A stretch of DNA of 64,000 nucleotides from Neobacillus niacini. GTDB lineage: Bacteria; Bacillota; Bacilli; Bacillales; Cytobacillaceae. Where the stretch lies: positions 1-64,000 of the forward strand of contig NZ_JACWFG010000020.1 in assembly GCF_019749295.1 (NCBI RefSeq), read 5' to 3'. The notes under the pieces were generated by a model, which was not told the origin of the DNA, did not search any database, and worked only from the letters and a program-made list of their open reading frames with translations. The number at the start of each line of letters is the position of its first letter. Positions within the stretch are counted from its first letter, which is position 1. The position numbers and the translations under genes are program-made. This document shows, in pieces, positions 8,340 through 17,132 of this stretch.

Positions 8340-9548
8340 TTATTTTAAGTCAACAAGAATAAAGGTTTCGTCATCGCTCTTATAATCTACATTTTTTTCA
8401 TGATTTAGGCACTGTAAAATTTCCTCTTTCAATTTAAATAAAGATAATGAGACCGTTTTCCTTACTAATGGAGCGAGATAGTTTGAGATAAGGGGATCAA
8501 TACCATCTGTATAAAGGAGCAGTCTGCCTCCTTTTCTATAGGTAAACGTATTTGTTTTAAATACAACACCCTCAAATGTTCCAAGTGGCGGGGCTGAAGA
8601 ACATAATTCATATTGTGTTCCATCAGGGTCCTGCCATATAGCAGGCGGATGACCTGCATTGACATACTCAACTTTTTGTCTTTCTGTATCAATTAATAGA
8701 TAGATAGCGGTAGAATAATGCCTGGCTTCCTCATTGCTATTAAACAATTTGTGAAGGTGGCTATCTAATTCTTTCATTACAAGATCAACAGGGTATCCTG
8801 CTGAAATTAATCTTTGAAACAGAGAATGAAGAGTCATCGTAATTAAAGCAGAAGAAATTCCATGGCCCATCACATCAAGCAGAATGATTCCATACCGATA
8901 CGGGTCGATTTGGTAAATCCCGTAGATATCACCGGATAATTCACCAGAGGCATTATAGTAAACTTCCATTTGAACTTTATCATTGTTAATCGGATTGGTT
9001 AATGATGTTTCTTGAATGATTCTAGCCAGCTCTAACTCTTTCTTTGTTTCTATTTTATATTTTTGATTTTGTTGGTTCAGTTCAAGTAACTCTTGTTTTT
9101 GGAATTCCAGCTTTTTTAGGGTAGTTTTTAATTCCATAATCGCTTTATGTTTTGCTTTTAACGCTTCTTCGGTGTCCTTCTTTGCTAGAAGTAGTTCGTT
9201 TTCATACTCGTTTCGTTTACGCATTGGTATTAGAATACACTCTAGTACAGTTCTCTCTTTTTCCCTCCTTAGGAGAGCGTTAATAAGAACGGGAATTTCT
9301 TCACCCTTACTGGTCTCGAGTGAAATATACATTTCCTCTACCCGATGTTCAAGTTTAATAAGCGGGAAAAAATAAAGTTGTGAAAACAGACGGGCAGGGA
9401 CAGTGAGGATAAAATTGACATGTTGTCCTATTAATGAATCTTGGCTGTAATTGAGTAATTTGAGAAAGGTTTGATTACTATCTAAAATAAAACCATCTTC
9501 TGATAGAGTAAGAAATCCACAAGGTGCATGATTCAATTGTTCGTCCAT
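8340..9548 (-). CDS. rsbP: RsbP-like PAS / PPM serine phosphatase (sigma-B energy stress)
   Basis: A 402-aa phosphatase of the same length and layout as B. subtilis RsbP (about 403 aa): PAS domain (1-110), coiled coil rich in Glu/Lys (about 115-180), and a PPM/SpoIIE-type phosphatase domain (185-402) with metal-binding SGDIYG (D207), LLDVMGHG (D225) and LYTDGID. RsbP dephosphorylates the anti-anti-sigma factor RsbV under energy stress, releasing sigma-B from RsbW. Its start overlaps the rsbQ stop, indicating translational coupling. PAS plus PPM alone would be ambiguous; the rsbQ partner makes the assignment strong. Confidence 0.88.
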   Translation of the reverse strand: MDEQLNHAPCGFLTLSEDGFILDSNQTFLKLLNYSQDSLIGQHVNFILTVPARLFSQLYFFPLIKLEHRVEEMYISLETSKGEEIPVLINALLRREKERTVLECILIPMRKRNEYENELLLAKKDTEEALKAKHKAIMELKTTLKKLEFQKQELLELNQQNQKYKIETKKELELARIIQETSLTNPINNDKVQMEVYYNASGELSGDIYGIYQIDPYRYGIILLDVMGHGISSALITMTLHSLFQRLISAGYPVDLVMKELDSHLHKLFNSNEEARHYSTAIYLLIDTERQKVEYVNAGHPPAIWQDPDGTQYELCSSAPPLGTFEGVVFKTNTFTYRKGGRLLLYTDGIDPLISNYLAPLVRKTVSLSLFKLKEEILQCLNHEKNVDYKSDDETFILVDLK

Positions 9549-10399
9549 TAAAGATTAACTCCTCTACCCGCTGGGCTGCCTTCTACTGATACAGATTCCT
9601 CATTCAGGTATTGGCTAATCAGGCGAATAGTCTCCTCGGGATGACTCATATGCGGGCAATGACCCGTTGCATCCATTATTTTTAGCAGACTATTAGGAAG
9701 ATGATGATGAATATACTCTCCCACTGCTAATGGAGCAATAATATCATTTGAACACTGTAAAATAAGTGCTGGTACCGTTACTTTTTTTAAATCAGAGCGG
9801 TTATCGGCAAAAAATGCAGCCTCTGCAAATTCGCGGGCAATAATAGGGTCAGTGGAACAAAAACGTTCTTCCAGTTGACGTTTAACCTCGTGTCTCTCCG
9901 GATTATTGGTTACCGTAGAAGCAAAAACATTCGCCCATCCTATGTAATTTTTATCCATCATATCAATTAAGCCTAAAAGCTCTTCTTTTTCAAAGCCGCC
10001 GTAATAATGCGGAGGGTCATTTAGGTAGTATGGAGATGGACCAATCATTACGAGACGTGAGAAGTACTCAGGATGACTCAATGAGGCTAGTGCACCAATC
10101 ATACTGCCAACAGAGTGGCCAACAAATATAGTATCTTTTAAATCTAGTGCTTCACAAACATCAAGTACATCTTGTGCGTAGCCAAGAAGACTACTATATC
10201 GTTTCGAGTCATATGCATGTATGTCTGAACGACCCAAACCTACGTAATCAAATAAAATAACTTGGTAATCTTTCTCGAATGCTTCGGCAACTGACTTCCA
10301 AACACTTTGGTCACAGCCAAAGCCAGGAGCAAAAATGATAGATTGTGTACCTTTACCGTTAATCTTCACATTATTTCGAAATAGAATGTTCTGATCCAT
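9548..10399 (-). CDS. rsbQ: RsbQ-like alpha/beta hydrolase (sigma-B energy stress)
   Basis: A 283-aa alpha/beta hydrolase required with RsbP for energy-stress signalling to sigma-B. The catalytic triad falls on the same numbers reported for B. subtilis RsbQ: S96 in VGHSVG, D219 in CSNDI and H247 in TGHCPH. RsbQ is thought to provide a small ligand sensed by the RsbP PAS domain. The gene precedes rsbP and overlaps it, as in B. subtilis (order rsbQ-rsbP). A GGAAGGAGC ribosome binding site precedes ATG. The C-terminal extension after LISQYLN (about 14 residues) is longer than in B. subtilis. Confidence 0.9.
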   Translation of the reverse strand: MDQNILFRNNVKINGKGTQSIIFAPGFGCDQSVWKSVAEAFEKDYQVILFDYVGLGRSDIHAYDSKRYSSLLGYAQDVLDVCEALDLKDTIFVGHSVGSMIGALASLSHPEYFSRLVMIGPSPYYLNDPPHYYGGFEKEELLGLIDMMDKNYIGWANVFASTVTNNPERHEVKRQLEERFCSTDPIIAREFAEAAFFADNRSDLKKVTVPALILQCSNDIIAPLAVGEYIHHHLPNSLLKIMDATGHCPHMSHPEETIRLISQYLNEESVSVEGSPAGRGVNL

Positions 10400-10618
10400 C
10401 CTGATGCTCCTTCCTATTATTAGTTAATATCTATATCATATCACTTACATCCAATAAATGGGGTTTTCTGATGTAGTGCTTAAGACCTCACTTTAAAAAG
10501 TGTTATATTAAACTACTCAATTAAAAATCCTCATAGACCTGATAGATTGATAATTATTTTTGTAATAGTAGTCAGGTATGTGAAAAAGACCCTGTACCAG
10601 CAGCAAGTTGTATAATAA

Positions 10619-10830
10619 AAATAGACGGAGGAATTCCGCCTAATTCGAAAATAGTATTAAAACTAGCCTAAATAGACGGAGTGATTCCGCCTATTAACTT
10701 TAAAAACGGGGAAAATGAGGGGTTTTGCTTTGTATAAGCGGAAACGCTCCGCTTATTTACCCCGCAAATGAACTCTATTCTGCAAATAACCGGAAAGTCT
10801 CCTCTTATTATATTCGCGGATTACTCAATA
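10619..10830 (+). repeat. 210-bp structured interspersed repeat, copy A
   Basis: It starts at AATAGACGGAGGAATTCCGC and ends at TTACTCAATA. It holds four short imperfect palindromes: two of the type GACGGAnnnATTCCGCC, then AAGCGGAaacgCTCCGCTT, then CCGGAAAgtCTCCTCTTA. Homologous copies lie at 11827, 16575, 17796 and 54585. No reading frame. Apart from this copy I see nothing in the gene-free stretch 10400-10902. Confidence 0.9.
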
Positions 10831-10902
10831 AGATTTCATATTTAGTAGCATTAAGTTGTTCTTCGGCATAACTTCTTATGTCAGCTTGAGGTTTGCCAGC
10901 AA

Positions 10903-11118
10903 TTAGTTAAAATAGATAATACTAGGCAGCAGAAATGAAAGTATCATAATAACCACTCCAAGTATCATCACCAGGCTATACTTTTTCCATATCCCCAGAT
11001 GTAAGACAGCTAAACCAAGGAGAAAACCAATAAAAATAATGGTGCCGCTTGCTCTTATAATGATGTATCCTCCGAGTAAAGAAAACACCAAAAAACTTAT
11101 GATAATCAACAATTTCAT
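10903..11118 (-). CDS. Small membrane protein, unknown function
   Basis: A 71-aa protein with three hydrophobic segments: 3-20 (LLIIISFLVFSLLGGYII), 27-44 and 50-69. No known family recognised. It has an ATG start with a GAAAGGGCG ribosome binding site. It stands between repeat copy A and a pseudogene pair, without an operon partner. Its length and hydrophobicity resemble many uncharacterised Bacillus membrane peptides. Confidence 0.55.
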   Translation of the reverse strand: MKLLIIISFLVFSLLGGYIIIRASGTIIFIGFLLGLAVLHLGIWKKYSLVMILGVVIMILSFLLPSIIYFN

Positions 11119-11219
11119 ACGCCCTTTCGGATAGGAATCATGTTAGACCTTTTTACCATCTATATAATACCATTGATAAAGTTAAGATAATGTAACTCAG
11201 ATTCGAGGGAGGTATACCT

Positions 11220-11494
11220 ATGAAGCAACTATATATAAAGCAGAAGGTATTCAGTCTTAGTGGTAAGTTTACAGTAAAGGACCAGCAGGAGAAGGATGTA
11301 TATTACGTAGAAGGCAGTTTTATGCAGATTCCCAAGACATTTTCCATTATGAATACAACCAGAGATGAAGTTGCACGTGTGACGAAAAAGACGTTCAGTA
11401 TTTACCGAAGTTTTTTGTTGAGGTCAATGGACGAGAGGTGGTAACGATTAAGAAGAAGTTTTCCTTCCTTAAAGCACAGTATACCCTTGAGGGT
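11220..11494 (+). pseudogene. Truncated, frameshifted LURP-one/YxjI paralogue
   Basis: The first ~275 bases match the intact LURP-one gene at 1996 closely, including the start (MKQLYIKQKVFSLSGKFTV) and a good ribosome binding site. One base is missing at about 11398-11405 (GTTCAGTATTTACCG here against GTTCAGCTTTTTACCG in the intact gene), which shifts the frame. Homology stops abruptly near 11494 at GAGGGTGCT, where a reverse-strand GyrI-like fragment begins. The gene is therefore dead: frameshifted and missing its 3-prime half. Confidence 0.85.
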
Positions 11495-11739
11495 GCTGTA
11501 GGCTCATTAACCATTACTCCTACATAATAGTAACCTTCCAGGTGGCCGGCATCCCTTTTAGGTTCGAAAAGTGCTATTTCAGTACCTGAATGTTTATCAA
11601 TTTCATCTAAACGATTTAGAAATTGTTGGGCAAGTTTTGGAATCTCAGTGCCAAAATTAGAAAATGCTCCACTACCCTTTATGCCCACAACTCTGAATGT
11701 CTTCTTAACTGTTTTACAATCCATCAACGATCCTCCCAA
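11495..11739 (-). pseudogene. GyrI-like effector-binding protein fragment
   Basis: An open frame of 114 codons runs 11739-11395, but only the first ~82 residues look genuine: VVGIKGSGAF, then PKLAQQFLNRLDEI, then a YYYVGVMVNEPT block, all typical of the GyrI-like/AraC effector-binding domain (compare the C-terminal half of the AraC protein at 52391). The rest of the frame is antisense of the LURP-one relic. The normal domain is about 150-160 aa, so the 3-prime half is lost. A deletion joining two convergent genes explains both remnants. Confidence 0.75.
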
Positions 11740-11826
11740 TGTTAAAAATCACTTGTATTCTAGTTTTCTTCCATTTTCTATTAAACTAGCCTAATTTGTT
11801 CGTTACTATCTTGGTCTAACGATGAT

Positions 11827-12038
11827 AAATAGACGGATGAATTCCGCTTAATTTGAAAAAGGCATGGAAATTAGCCAAAATAGACGGAGAGATTCCGCCT
11901 ATTGACTCAATAAACGGGAAAAATGGGCAATTTTGCTTTGCATAAGCGGAATTCCTCCGCTTATTTACCTCGAAACGAGCTCCATTCTGAACTTAACCGG
12001 AAAGTCTCCGCTTATTTACTTCTCTGGTTACTCAATAG
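11827..12038 (+). repeat. 210-bp structured interspersed repeat, copy B
   Basis: Same family as copy A, with the four palindromes conserved (e.g. AGACGGAGAGATTCCGCCT and ATAAGCGGAATTCCTCCGCT). The stretch between 11740 and 12131 otherwise shows nothing. Confidence 0.9.
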
Positions 12039-12131
12039 AGGGCTAATTTAAATGTTTTTTTTATTAAACAGCCTTTTCCAAAGAGAAACTCATTTTGATA
12101 CGTCACGGTGAACCGTACTATATCGAAACAA

Positions 12132-12169
12132 CAAAAAAGGGGACTGTCACAAAGTTTTGTGTCAGCCCC
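12132..12169 (-). terminator. Terminator for the minus-strand SMP-30 remnant
   Basis: On the - strand, GGGGCTGACACAAA and TTTGTGACAGTCCCC form a long stem followed by TTTTTTG. Confidence 0.75.
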
Positions 12170-12202
12170 AGACTTACGTACGTAAGAACCTCTTATTGAT
12201 TG

Positions 12203-12797
12203 CTATTGCAACCCGTAAGGCTGCAAACCTTTCTTTTTGACCTTGATTCGCCAGACTTCGTTTTTCAATGACTCTGTTACATAAAGGTATCCATTATGAA
12301 AAGTGAGATTGGTCGTAAAAGTCCCTGCATCCTCAGGCAGGCGAATGGTGCCGTATTTAAATCCATTAGCATCGAGTACGACAACTTCACCAGCCTGGAA
12401 ATGGGCTACATAAAGATTACCCTCTGTATCGACGGCCAAGCCATCTGGACCAATTCCGCCTTCAAATTGACCGAAGACAAAACGGTGTTTCACGCGCGTC
12501 CTTCGCCTCTTTTGAAGGTACAGAGATAATTCGATTTGTAGCGAATTCAGAGATATAAACACGTTGACCGTTCGCTGAAATCGCAATTCCATTAGGATAA
12601 GCAATACCTTCTAGGAAGAGGATTGGTTCTCTATTATTCGGCGGCAGGTAGAAGACACGGCCCACTGGTTTCGTTGCACTGGATCCCATTGGCTCAGTAA
12701 AGTAAAGTCCGCCAGATTGGTCAAATATGAGGTCATTTAGTCCATTTAAAGGTTTGCCATCGTAAGAATCAACAATAGTCGTGCGCTCTCTCGTCAC
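12203..12797 (-). pseudogene. SMP-30/gluconolactonase-like pseudogene
   Basis: Two overlapping frames on the - strand together make the C-terminal two thirds of an SMP-30/gluconolactonase beta-propeller. Frame one (from 12797) gives NGLNDLIFDQSGGLYFTEP and AYPNGIAISANGQRVYISE; frame two (ending at 12203) gives GPDGLAVDTEGNLYVAHF and TNLTFHNGYLYVTES. The join needs a frameshift near 12480-12500. The N-terminal part is missing, and the truncated end abuts the hairpin repeat at 12808, so repeat insertion or a deletion there may have cut it. Confidence 0.85.
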
Positions 12798-12807
12798 AGG
12801 GTCATAG

Positions 12808-12879
12808 GACCGTGGGGACGGTTCTCATGGTTTTTTTTGCTAGATTTACCGTTATGAACCGTGAGAACCGTCCCTGTGG
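12808..12879. repeat. Hairpin repeat (GTGGGGACGGTTCT family)
   Basis: ACCGTGGGGACGGTTCTCAT pairs with GAACCGTGAGAACCGTCCC across a T-rich loop. It is the second good copy of the element at 6179 and lies at the broken end of the SMP-30 remnant. Confidence 0.8.
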
Positions 12880-12981
12880 ATATACCTGCGGATAGTTGAT
12901 TAATGAGCGGAATATAGTTTATAGTTTATTTGTTATTAAAATTGAGCAGTTCAATAGTTTATTTTAAAGGTGTGTAAGAGA

Positions 12982-13716
12982 ATGAATATTAAACCGGAGG
13001 ATCTTCAAAAAACCAAGCGGCCATTGTTTGCGGTTGTTTATGATAAATTGTATAAACTTATTACGGATGGAACTTTTCCTCCTGACAGCAGGCTCCCGAC
13101 AGAACCGGAATTGGCCAAGCTTTTTGGCGTCAGTCGGATGACACTGCGGCATGCATTATCACGATTGCAGGAAGATGGTTTGGTTAAGAATATCCATGGA
13201 AAAGGAAATTTTATTACCAAATTTCATGATAATAAAAACATGACTGGCTTAGAAAAGCTCGGAAACCCCATATATAAATGCCTTTCAGGAAAAATTGATG
13301 ATGTCGAAATGCAATTTCGAATTGAACTCATAACCGATTACGCTAAGCAGGTTCTAAATCGGAATATGACCGCCGTCGTTGCGATTGAACGTTGGTATAA
13401 AAGAAATGATCAAGCCGTAGCCTTTGCTTTTACAGTCATGGCCATTGAAGCGGTATCGGAATTACATTTAGATTTACAAGATGAACAACAATTATTAGAT
13501 ATGATAGACAAAAGGGTATACGAGCTGGCAAACTCTGCGACCATTGAACTGAAACGTTCCGATTCCATCCCTTCACTGAAATATAAGATAGCTAACGATA
13601 AAGATTGTGATTTAATCGTTGAAAGTGTCTATATAAGTGATAAATATCCCGTTGTTTATAATAAATTCTACATTCCAACAGAATCTAGCCAAATAACCAT
13701 TAATGCAGCCAGATAG
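12982..13716 (+). CDS. GntR-family regulator (HutC/UTRA type)
   Basis: A 244-aa DNA-binding repressor. The N-terminal winged helix spans about 12-78 (YKLITDGTFPPDSRLPTEPE, FGVSRMTLRHALSRLQEDG) and the UTRA ligand domain about 95-244. ATG at 12982 fits an AAAGGTG site nine bases upstream; a GTG four codons earlier is possible but lacks spacing. The gene lies just before deoD and an MFS transporter on the same strand, separated by a strong terminator, so it may control that nucleoside cluster. The effector is unknown; a nucleoside or sugar phosphate would fit UTRA proteins. Confidence 0.88.
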   Translation: MNIKPEDLQKTKRPLFAVVYDKLYKLITDGTFPPDSRLPTEPELAKLFGVSRMTLRHALSRLQEDGLVKNIHGKGNFITKFHDNKNMTGLEKLGNPIYKCLSGKIDDVEMQFRIELITDYAKQVLNRNMTAVVAIERWYKRNDQAVAFAFTVMAIEAVSELHLDLQDEQQLLDMIDKRVYELANSATIELKRSDSIPSLKYKIANDKDCDLIVESVYISDKYPVVYNKFYIPTESSQITINAAR

Positions 13717-13745
13717 AGACAGTGGTACGGTTTCATTAAATAAGA

Positions 13746-13791
13746 AGCAATTTCTCATCAAAATAAGGATGAGAAATTGCTTTTTTTTGTT
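13746..13791 (+). terminator. Strong terminator after the GntR gene
   Basis: AGCAATTTCTCATC and GATGAGAAATTGCT form a 14-bp perfect stem with an eight-base loop, followed by seven or more T. Confidence 0.93.
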
Positions 13792-13991
13792 ACAAAAAAG
13801 ACAAATTTAGTAATTGTGAACCAAATGATAGTGTGCTATTCTTTTATTGTTGATATATAGACAAGTTTTTATACAACTATACAATGTTATGTAATTTTTA
13901 GATGAGTTTTGTACAATAGGTTGTAAGCGGAAACAAGTGGGAGTTTTTTCGCTATTCCGTGGACGGACCAAGAAAAAAGGAGAGAATACAG

Positions 13992-14711
13992 ATGAATACA
14001 AACGGACATAAAGAAACCGCGCATATCAAACCAAATGGAGTAGAGATTGCTGAAACGATACTTTTACCAGGGGATCCATTAAGAGCAAAATTTATTGCTG
14101 AAACCTATTTAGAGGATGCAGTCCAATTCAATTCTGTCCGCAATATGTTTGGGTACACAGGTACGTATAAAGGAAAGAAAATATCCGTTATGGGAACAGG
14201 AATGGGTATGCCGAGTATGAGCCTTTATTCTTGGGAACTGATCCATGTGTTTGGTGTGAAAAACTTGATTCGCATTGGTACCTGCGGTGCGATGCAGGAT
14301 CATATGAACTTATATGATATTGTTTTTGCTATGGGGGCTTCGACGGATTCACGGTACGTACATCAATACAATCTCCCTGGACAATTTTCTAACATTGCCT
14401 CTTTTGCATTATTGGAAAAAGCGAAAAAGGTAGCGGATCAAAAGGAACTTCCCGTTCATGTTGGAAATGTTCTGACAAGCGACATTTTTTATAACGCCGA
14501 TGAAACAGCGGTGGAAAAGTGGCGTAATATGGGGATTCTATGTGCGGAAATGGAGACAGCTGGTCTTTATATGAATGCAGCTCATGCAGGGGTTAATGCG
14601 CTTACAATTTTAACAGTAAGTGACCATATGATTCGTCATGAACAAACCACACCGGAAGAACGACAAGTTGCCTTCACGAATATGATGGAAATCGCTTTGG
14701 AACTGGCTTAA
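13992..14711 (+). CDS. deoD: Purine nucleoside phosphorylase DeoD
   Basis: A 239-aa hexameric-type (class I, NP-I fold) purine nucleoside phosphorylase, the exact usual length. It cleaves purine (deoxy)nucleosides with phosphate to base plus (deoxy)ribose-1-phosphate. Visible motifs: LLPGDPLRAKFIA (phosphate site, 25-37), IRIGTCGA (93-100), CAEMETAGLY (nucleoside ribose contact, about 184-193) and TVSDH with the catalytic aspartate near 211. I chose the ATG at 13992 with AAAGGAGAG upstream; the frame extends 11 codons further without a ribosome binding site. It is followed by an MFS gene. Confidence 0.95.
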   Translation: MNTNGHKETAHIKPNGVEIAETILLPGDPLRAKFIAETYLEDAVQFNSVRNMFGYTGTYKGKKISVMGTGMGMPSMSLYSWELIHVFGVKNLIRIGTCGAMQDHMNLYDIVFAMGASTDSRYVHQYNLPGQFSNIASFALLEKAKKVADQKELPVHVGNVLTSDIFYNADETAVEKWRNMGILCAEMETAGLYMNAAHAGVNALTILTVSDHMIRHEQTTPEERQVAFTNMMEIALELA

Positions 14712-14802
14712 GCACGACATCAAGTAATTGAGTACGACACGAGGCAAGAATAATGCCAGACGTATACGATATAGACATTGATCAAAAGAGAGGGAAGCGG
14801 CA

Positions 14803-16206
14803 ATGACAACCATTAGCGCAAATGCGAGCATGACAGATACTCAGGAATATAGTGTTAAGAAAGCTGTGCCTGTGATGCTTCTGTTATTTCTATTATGTTT
14901 AATCATTGATAATTCATTTAAAATTATTTCTATCGATATGGCGAAAGATTTTAACATTTCTGCAACAACCGTGAGCTGGCAGGCAACCTTAGCCGGGCTA
15001 GTCATTGGAATAGGAGCAGTGGTATACGCTGCTTTGGCGGATTCTATTAGTATTCGAAAGCTATTAAGTATCGGAATTATATTAATTTGTGTTGGCTCCG
15101 TAATGGGTTATCTTTTTCAACATTCATTTTTACTCGTAGTTGTTTCACGAATCATCCAAACAGCAGGTTTGGCTTCAGCCGAAACCTTATATGTAATCTT
15201 TGTAACCAAACATTTACCTGTACATGAACAAAAGAAGTTCTTGGGGTTAAGTACAAGCAGTTTTGCTTTATCACAGGTGATTGGTGCCTTAACGGGGGGC
15301 TATGTTTCTACGTATTTTCATTGGACAACTCTTTTTCTAGTTCCATTGGTCACTCTCTTCACCCTTCCGTTTATTTTGAAATACCTTCCTAAGGAAGAGA
15401 CGAAAAACAGTCATGTGGATGTAGTAGGATTATTTCTAGTTGCAGGCATTGCCGCATCCCTGCTGTTATATATTACCGATTTCAACTGGGTTTATCTTCT
15501 AGCTTTTGTTGCCGCGTTTGCTTTATTTCTTACTTATATCAGCAAGAATTCAAGAGCATTCATTGGTATAGCATTCTTTAAAAATAAGCAGTTTATCTCT
15601 TTGCTGGGTGTCGCTTTCGTGATTTATTCTGTCCAATTAGCTTATATTTTCTTGTTTCCGTTTTTGCTTGAAAAGCTATATGGCTTAAAGTTGGATACGA
15701 TTTCACTACTATTGATTCCAGCGTATCTATTGGCTGCGATCGTAGGAGCGCTTTCTGGAAAAATTGCAAAGGTACTGGGAAGCAAACAATGTATCACGAT
15801 TGCCATGACTGGAATTATCGGCAGTCTGTTGTTGGGCGGTTTCTTTGTAAAAACCTCCGTCATTATCTTTGTCCTATCCATGATTATTTTTTCAAGTTCG
15901 TTCGCATTCATGTATGCACCAATGCTAGATTCCTGCATTGGCACAATTGGAAAAGATAAATCAGGGACAGCCATTGGATTTTATAATTTAACACTAAATG
16001 TCGCGATGTCAATTGGAATTGCCTATACTGCGGCGATGATGGACCATTCCGCAATGAGGTCTAACATTCTTGGTTATGTAAGCCAACCGGATGCTTCCAT
16101 GTTTAGTAATATCCTATTTGTTCTCGTACTCATTACTGCTTTCAGCTTATTCCTGTACTGGATATTGGTTGGGCGAAAAGTGAAAATGACTGCTCGTGGT
16201 ATGTAG
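14803..16206 (+). CDS. MFS transporter, DHA2/Tet(L)-like
   Basis: A 467-aa membrane transporter with 12-14 predicted helices. The block FLGLSTSSFALSQVIGALTG followed by GYVSTYFHWTTLFLVPLVTL matches motif C and following helix of the drug:H+ antiporter-2/Tet(L) group, which points to export. It lies 91 bases after deoD on the same strand with a GAGAGGGAAG ribosome binding site, so it probably shares the deoD transcript. A role in exporting purines or toxic nucleoside analogues is an inference from this context only. Confidence 0.85.
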   Translation: MTTISANASMTDTQEYSVKKAVPVMLLLFLLCLIIDNSFKIISIDMAKDFNISATTVSWQATLAGLVIGIGAVVYAALADSISIRKLLSIGIILICVGSVMGYLFQHSFLLVVVSRIIQTAGLASAETLYVIFVTKHLPVHEQKKFLGLSTSSFALSQVIGALTGGYVSTYFHWTTLFLVPLVTLFTLPFILKYLPKEETKNSHVDVVGLFLVAGIAASLLLYITDFNWVYLLAFVAAFALFLTYISKNSRAFIGIAFFKNKQFISLLGVAFVIYSVQLAYIFLFPFLLEKLYGLKLDTISLLLIPAYLLAAIVGALSGKIAKVLGSKQCITIAMTGIIGSLLLGGFFVKTSVIIFVLSMIIFSSSFAFMYAPMLDSCIGTIGKDKSGTAIGFYNLTLNVAMSIGIAYTAAMMDHSAMRSNILGYVSQPDASMFSNILFVLVLITAFSLFLYWILVGRKVKMTARGM

Positions 16207-16249
16207 AAAAATCACCGGGTGTAATGCTTTATTCAAATGAATACCATTT

Positions 16250-16278
16250 GAGCCTCTCATTAAAGAGAGGCTCTTTTA
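16250..16278 (+). terminator. Terminator after the MFS gene
   Basis: GAGCCTCTC - ATTAAA - GAGAGGCTC followed by TTTTAT. Confidence 0.9.
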
Positions 16279-16361
16279 TATACTTCTGATTTCCTATCTT
16301 CGACAACTTCCTCTCCAGAAAATATGTGAAAACGCTAATAACAATGGGGTTTAAACACTAG

Positions 16362-16411
16362 TTAATCAAACGTTTGATTAGTAGAAATGGAGTTAACTAA
16401 TCGATTGATTA
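16362..16411. repeat. Palindromic sites TTAATCAAACGTTTGATTAG and a related variant
   Basis: A near-perfect 20-bp palindrome (16362-16381) is followed by CTAATCGATTGATTAG (16396-16411). Further copies lie at 39087, 39142 and 40293. They could be operators of a TetR-type regulator or a small interspersed repeat. Confidence 0.6.
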
Positions 16412-16509
16412 GATTTCCCTTACATGCTTGTAAATGCTGCATTTTCTACTCCGTTTGAGTAAGAAAACTGTCGAAAAAATGGGGCCCTTAAACTAGTGGA
16501 TAGGAAGAG

Positions 16510-16574
16510 GGTGAGTTCTGCATCTGGGGTCATAAGGGGACGCTCTTATCGGTTGGGGGATCAGGTTAGTCTGA
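16510..16574 (+). pseudogene. Vestigial 3-prime end of the DUF559-like nuclease gene
   Basis: Bases TTCTGCATCTGGGGTCATAA and TCGGTTGGGGGATCAGGTTA align with the last ~60 bases of the nuclease gene ending at 17795 (CCGGCATCTGGGAACATGAG and TCGATTGGGAGATCAGGTTA). Only this tail is left, directly ahead of repeat copy C. Confidence 0.7.
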
Positions 16575-16786
16575 AAAATAGACGGAGGAATTCCGCTTAT
16601 TTTTTAAATAGCATGGAAACTAGCTTAAATAGGCGGAGGGATTCCGCCTATTGACTTGAAAAATGGGAAAATGGGGGGTTTTGCTTTGCATAAGCGGAAT
16701 ATCTCCGCCTATATACCCCGAAACGATCTCCATTTTGGAAATAAGCGGAAAACTTCCGCTTATTTTTTTTCGCTGGTTACTCAATT
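16575..16786 (+). repeat. 210-bp structured interspersed repeat, copy C
   Basis: Same family, all four palindromes present (AGGCGGAGGGATTCCGCCT best preserved). Around it, 16279-17132 is gene-free and shows only the palindromes at 16362, the vestigial gene tail and this copy. Confidence 0.9.
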
Positions 16787-17132
16787 GAGTCAAAGACTTC
16801 TTAATTAATAGGATGATTTATCGGTAAATCAGTTCCGTGGAAACTTTTAACAAGGGCATTGTCGAAAATGAATTGACAAATTTAAGGACTCTATTAAACT
16901 GAAACTAGTTCTATCTTTATATTAGCTGCGCCCCTCTTCCTTTCTCCTGTTTAAACCACAAGTAAACCTCTTATTTCAATCGCATTCCATTATTTATTCA
17001 TTTAAACGTCAACTTTTTTATTACGCCAAATCTATTGAGAAATATACCAGAGAAGAGTGAAGGGCATATTGGGAAGCAAAGAATATAATTGAGCTGTGAA
17101 AGACTAGAACCATTAGATAGGAGTAGGATGCT

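Noticed and set aside
16279..17132. Prophage or transposase gene
   Set aside because: No recognisable integrase or transposase; only repeats and the nuclease gene tail.
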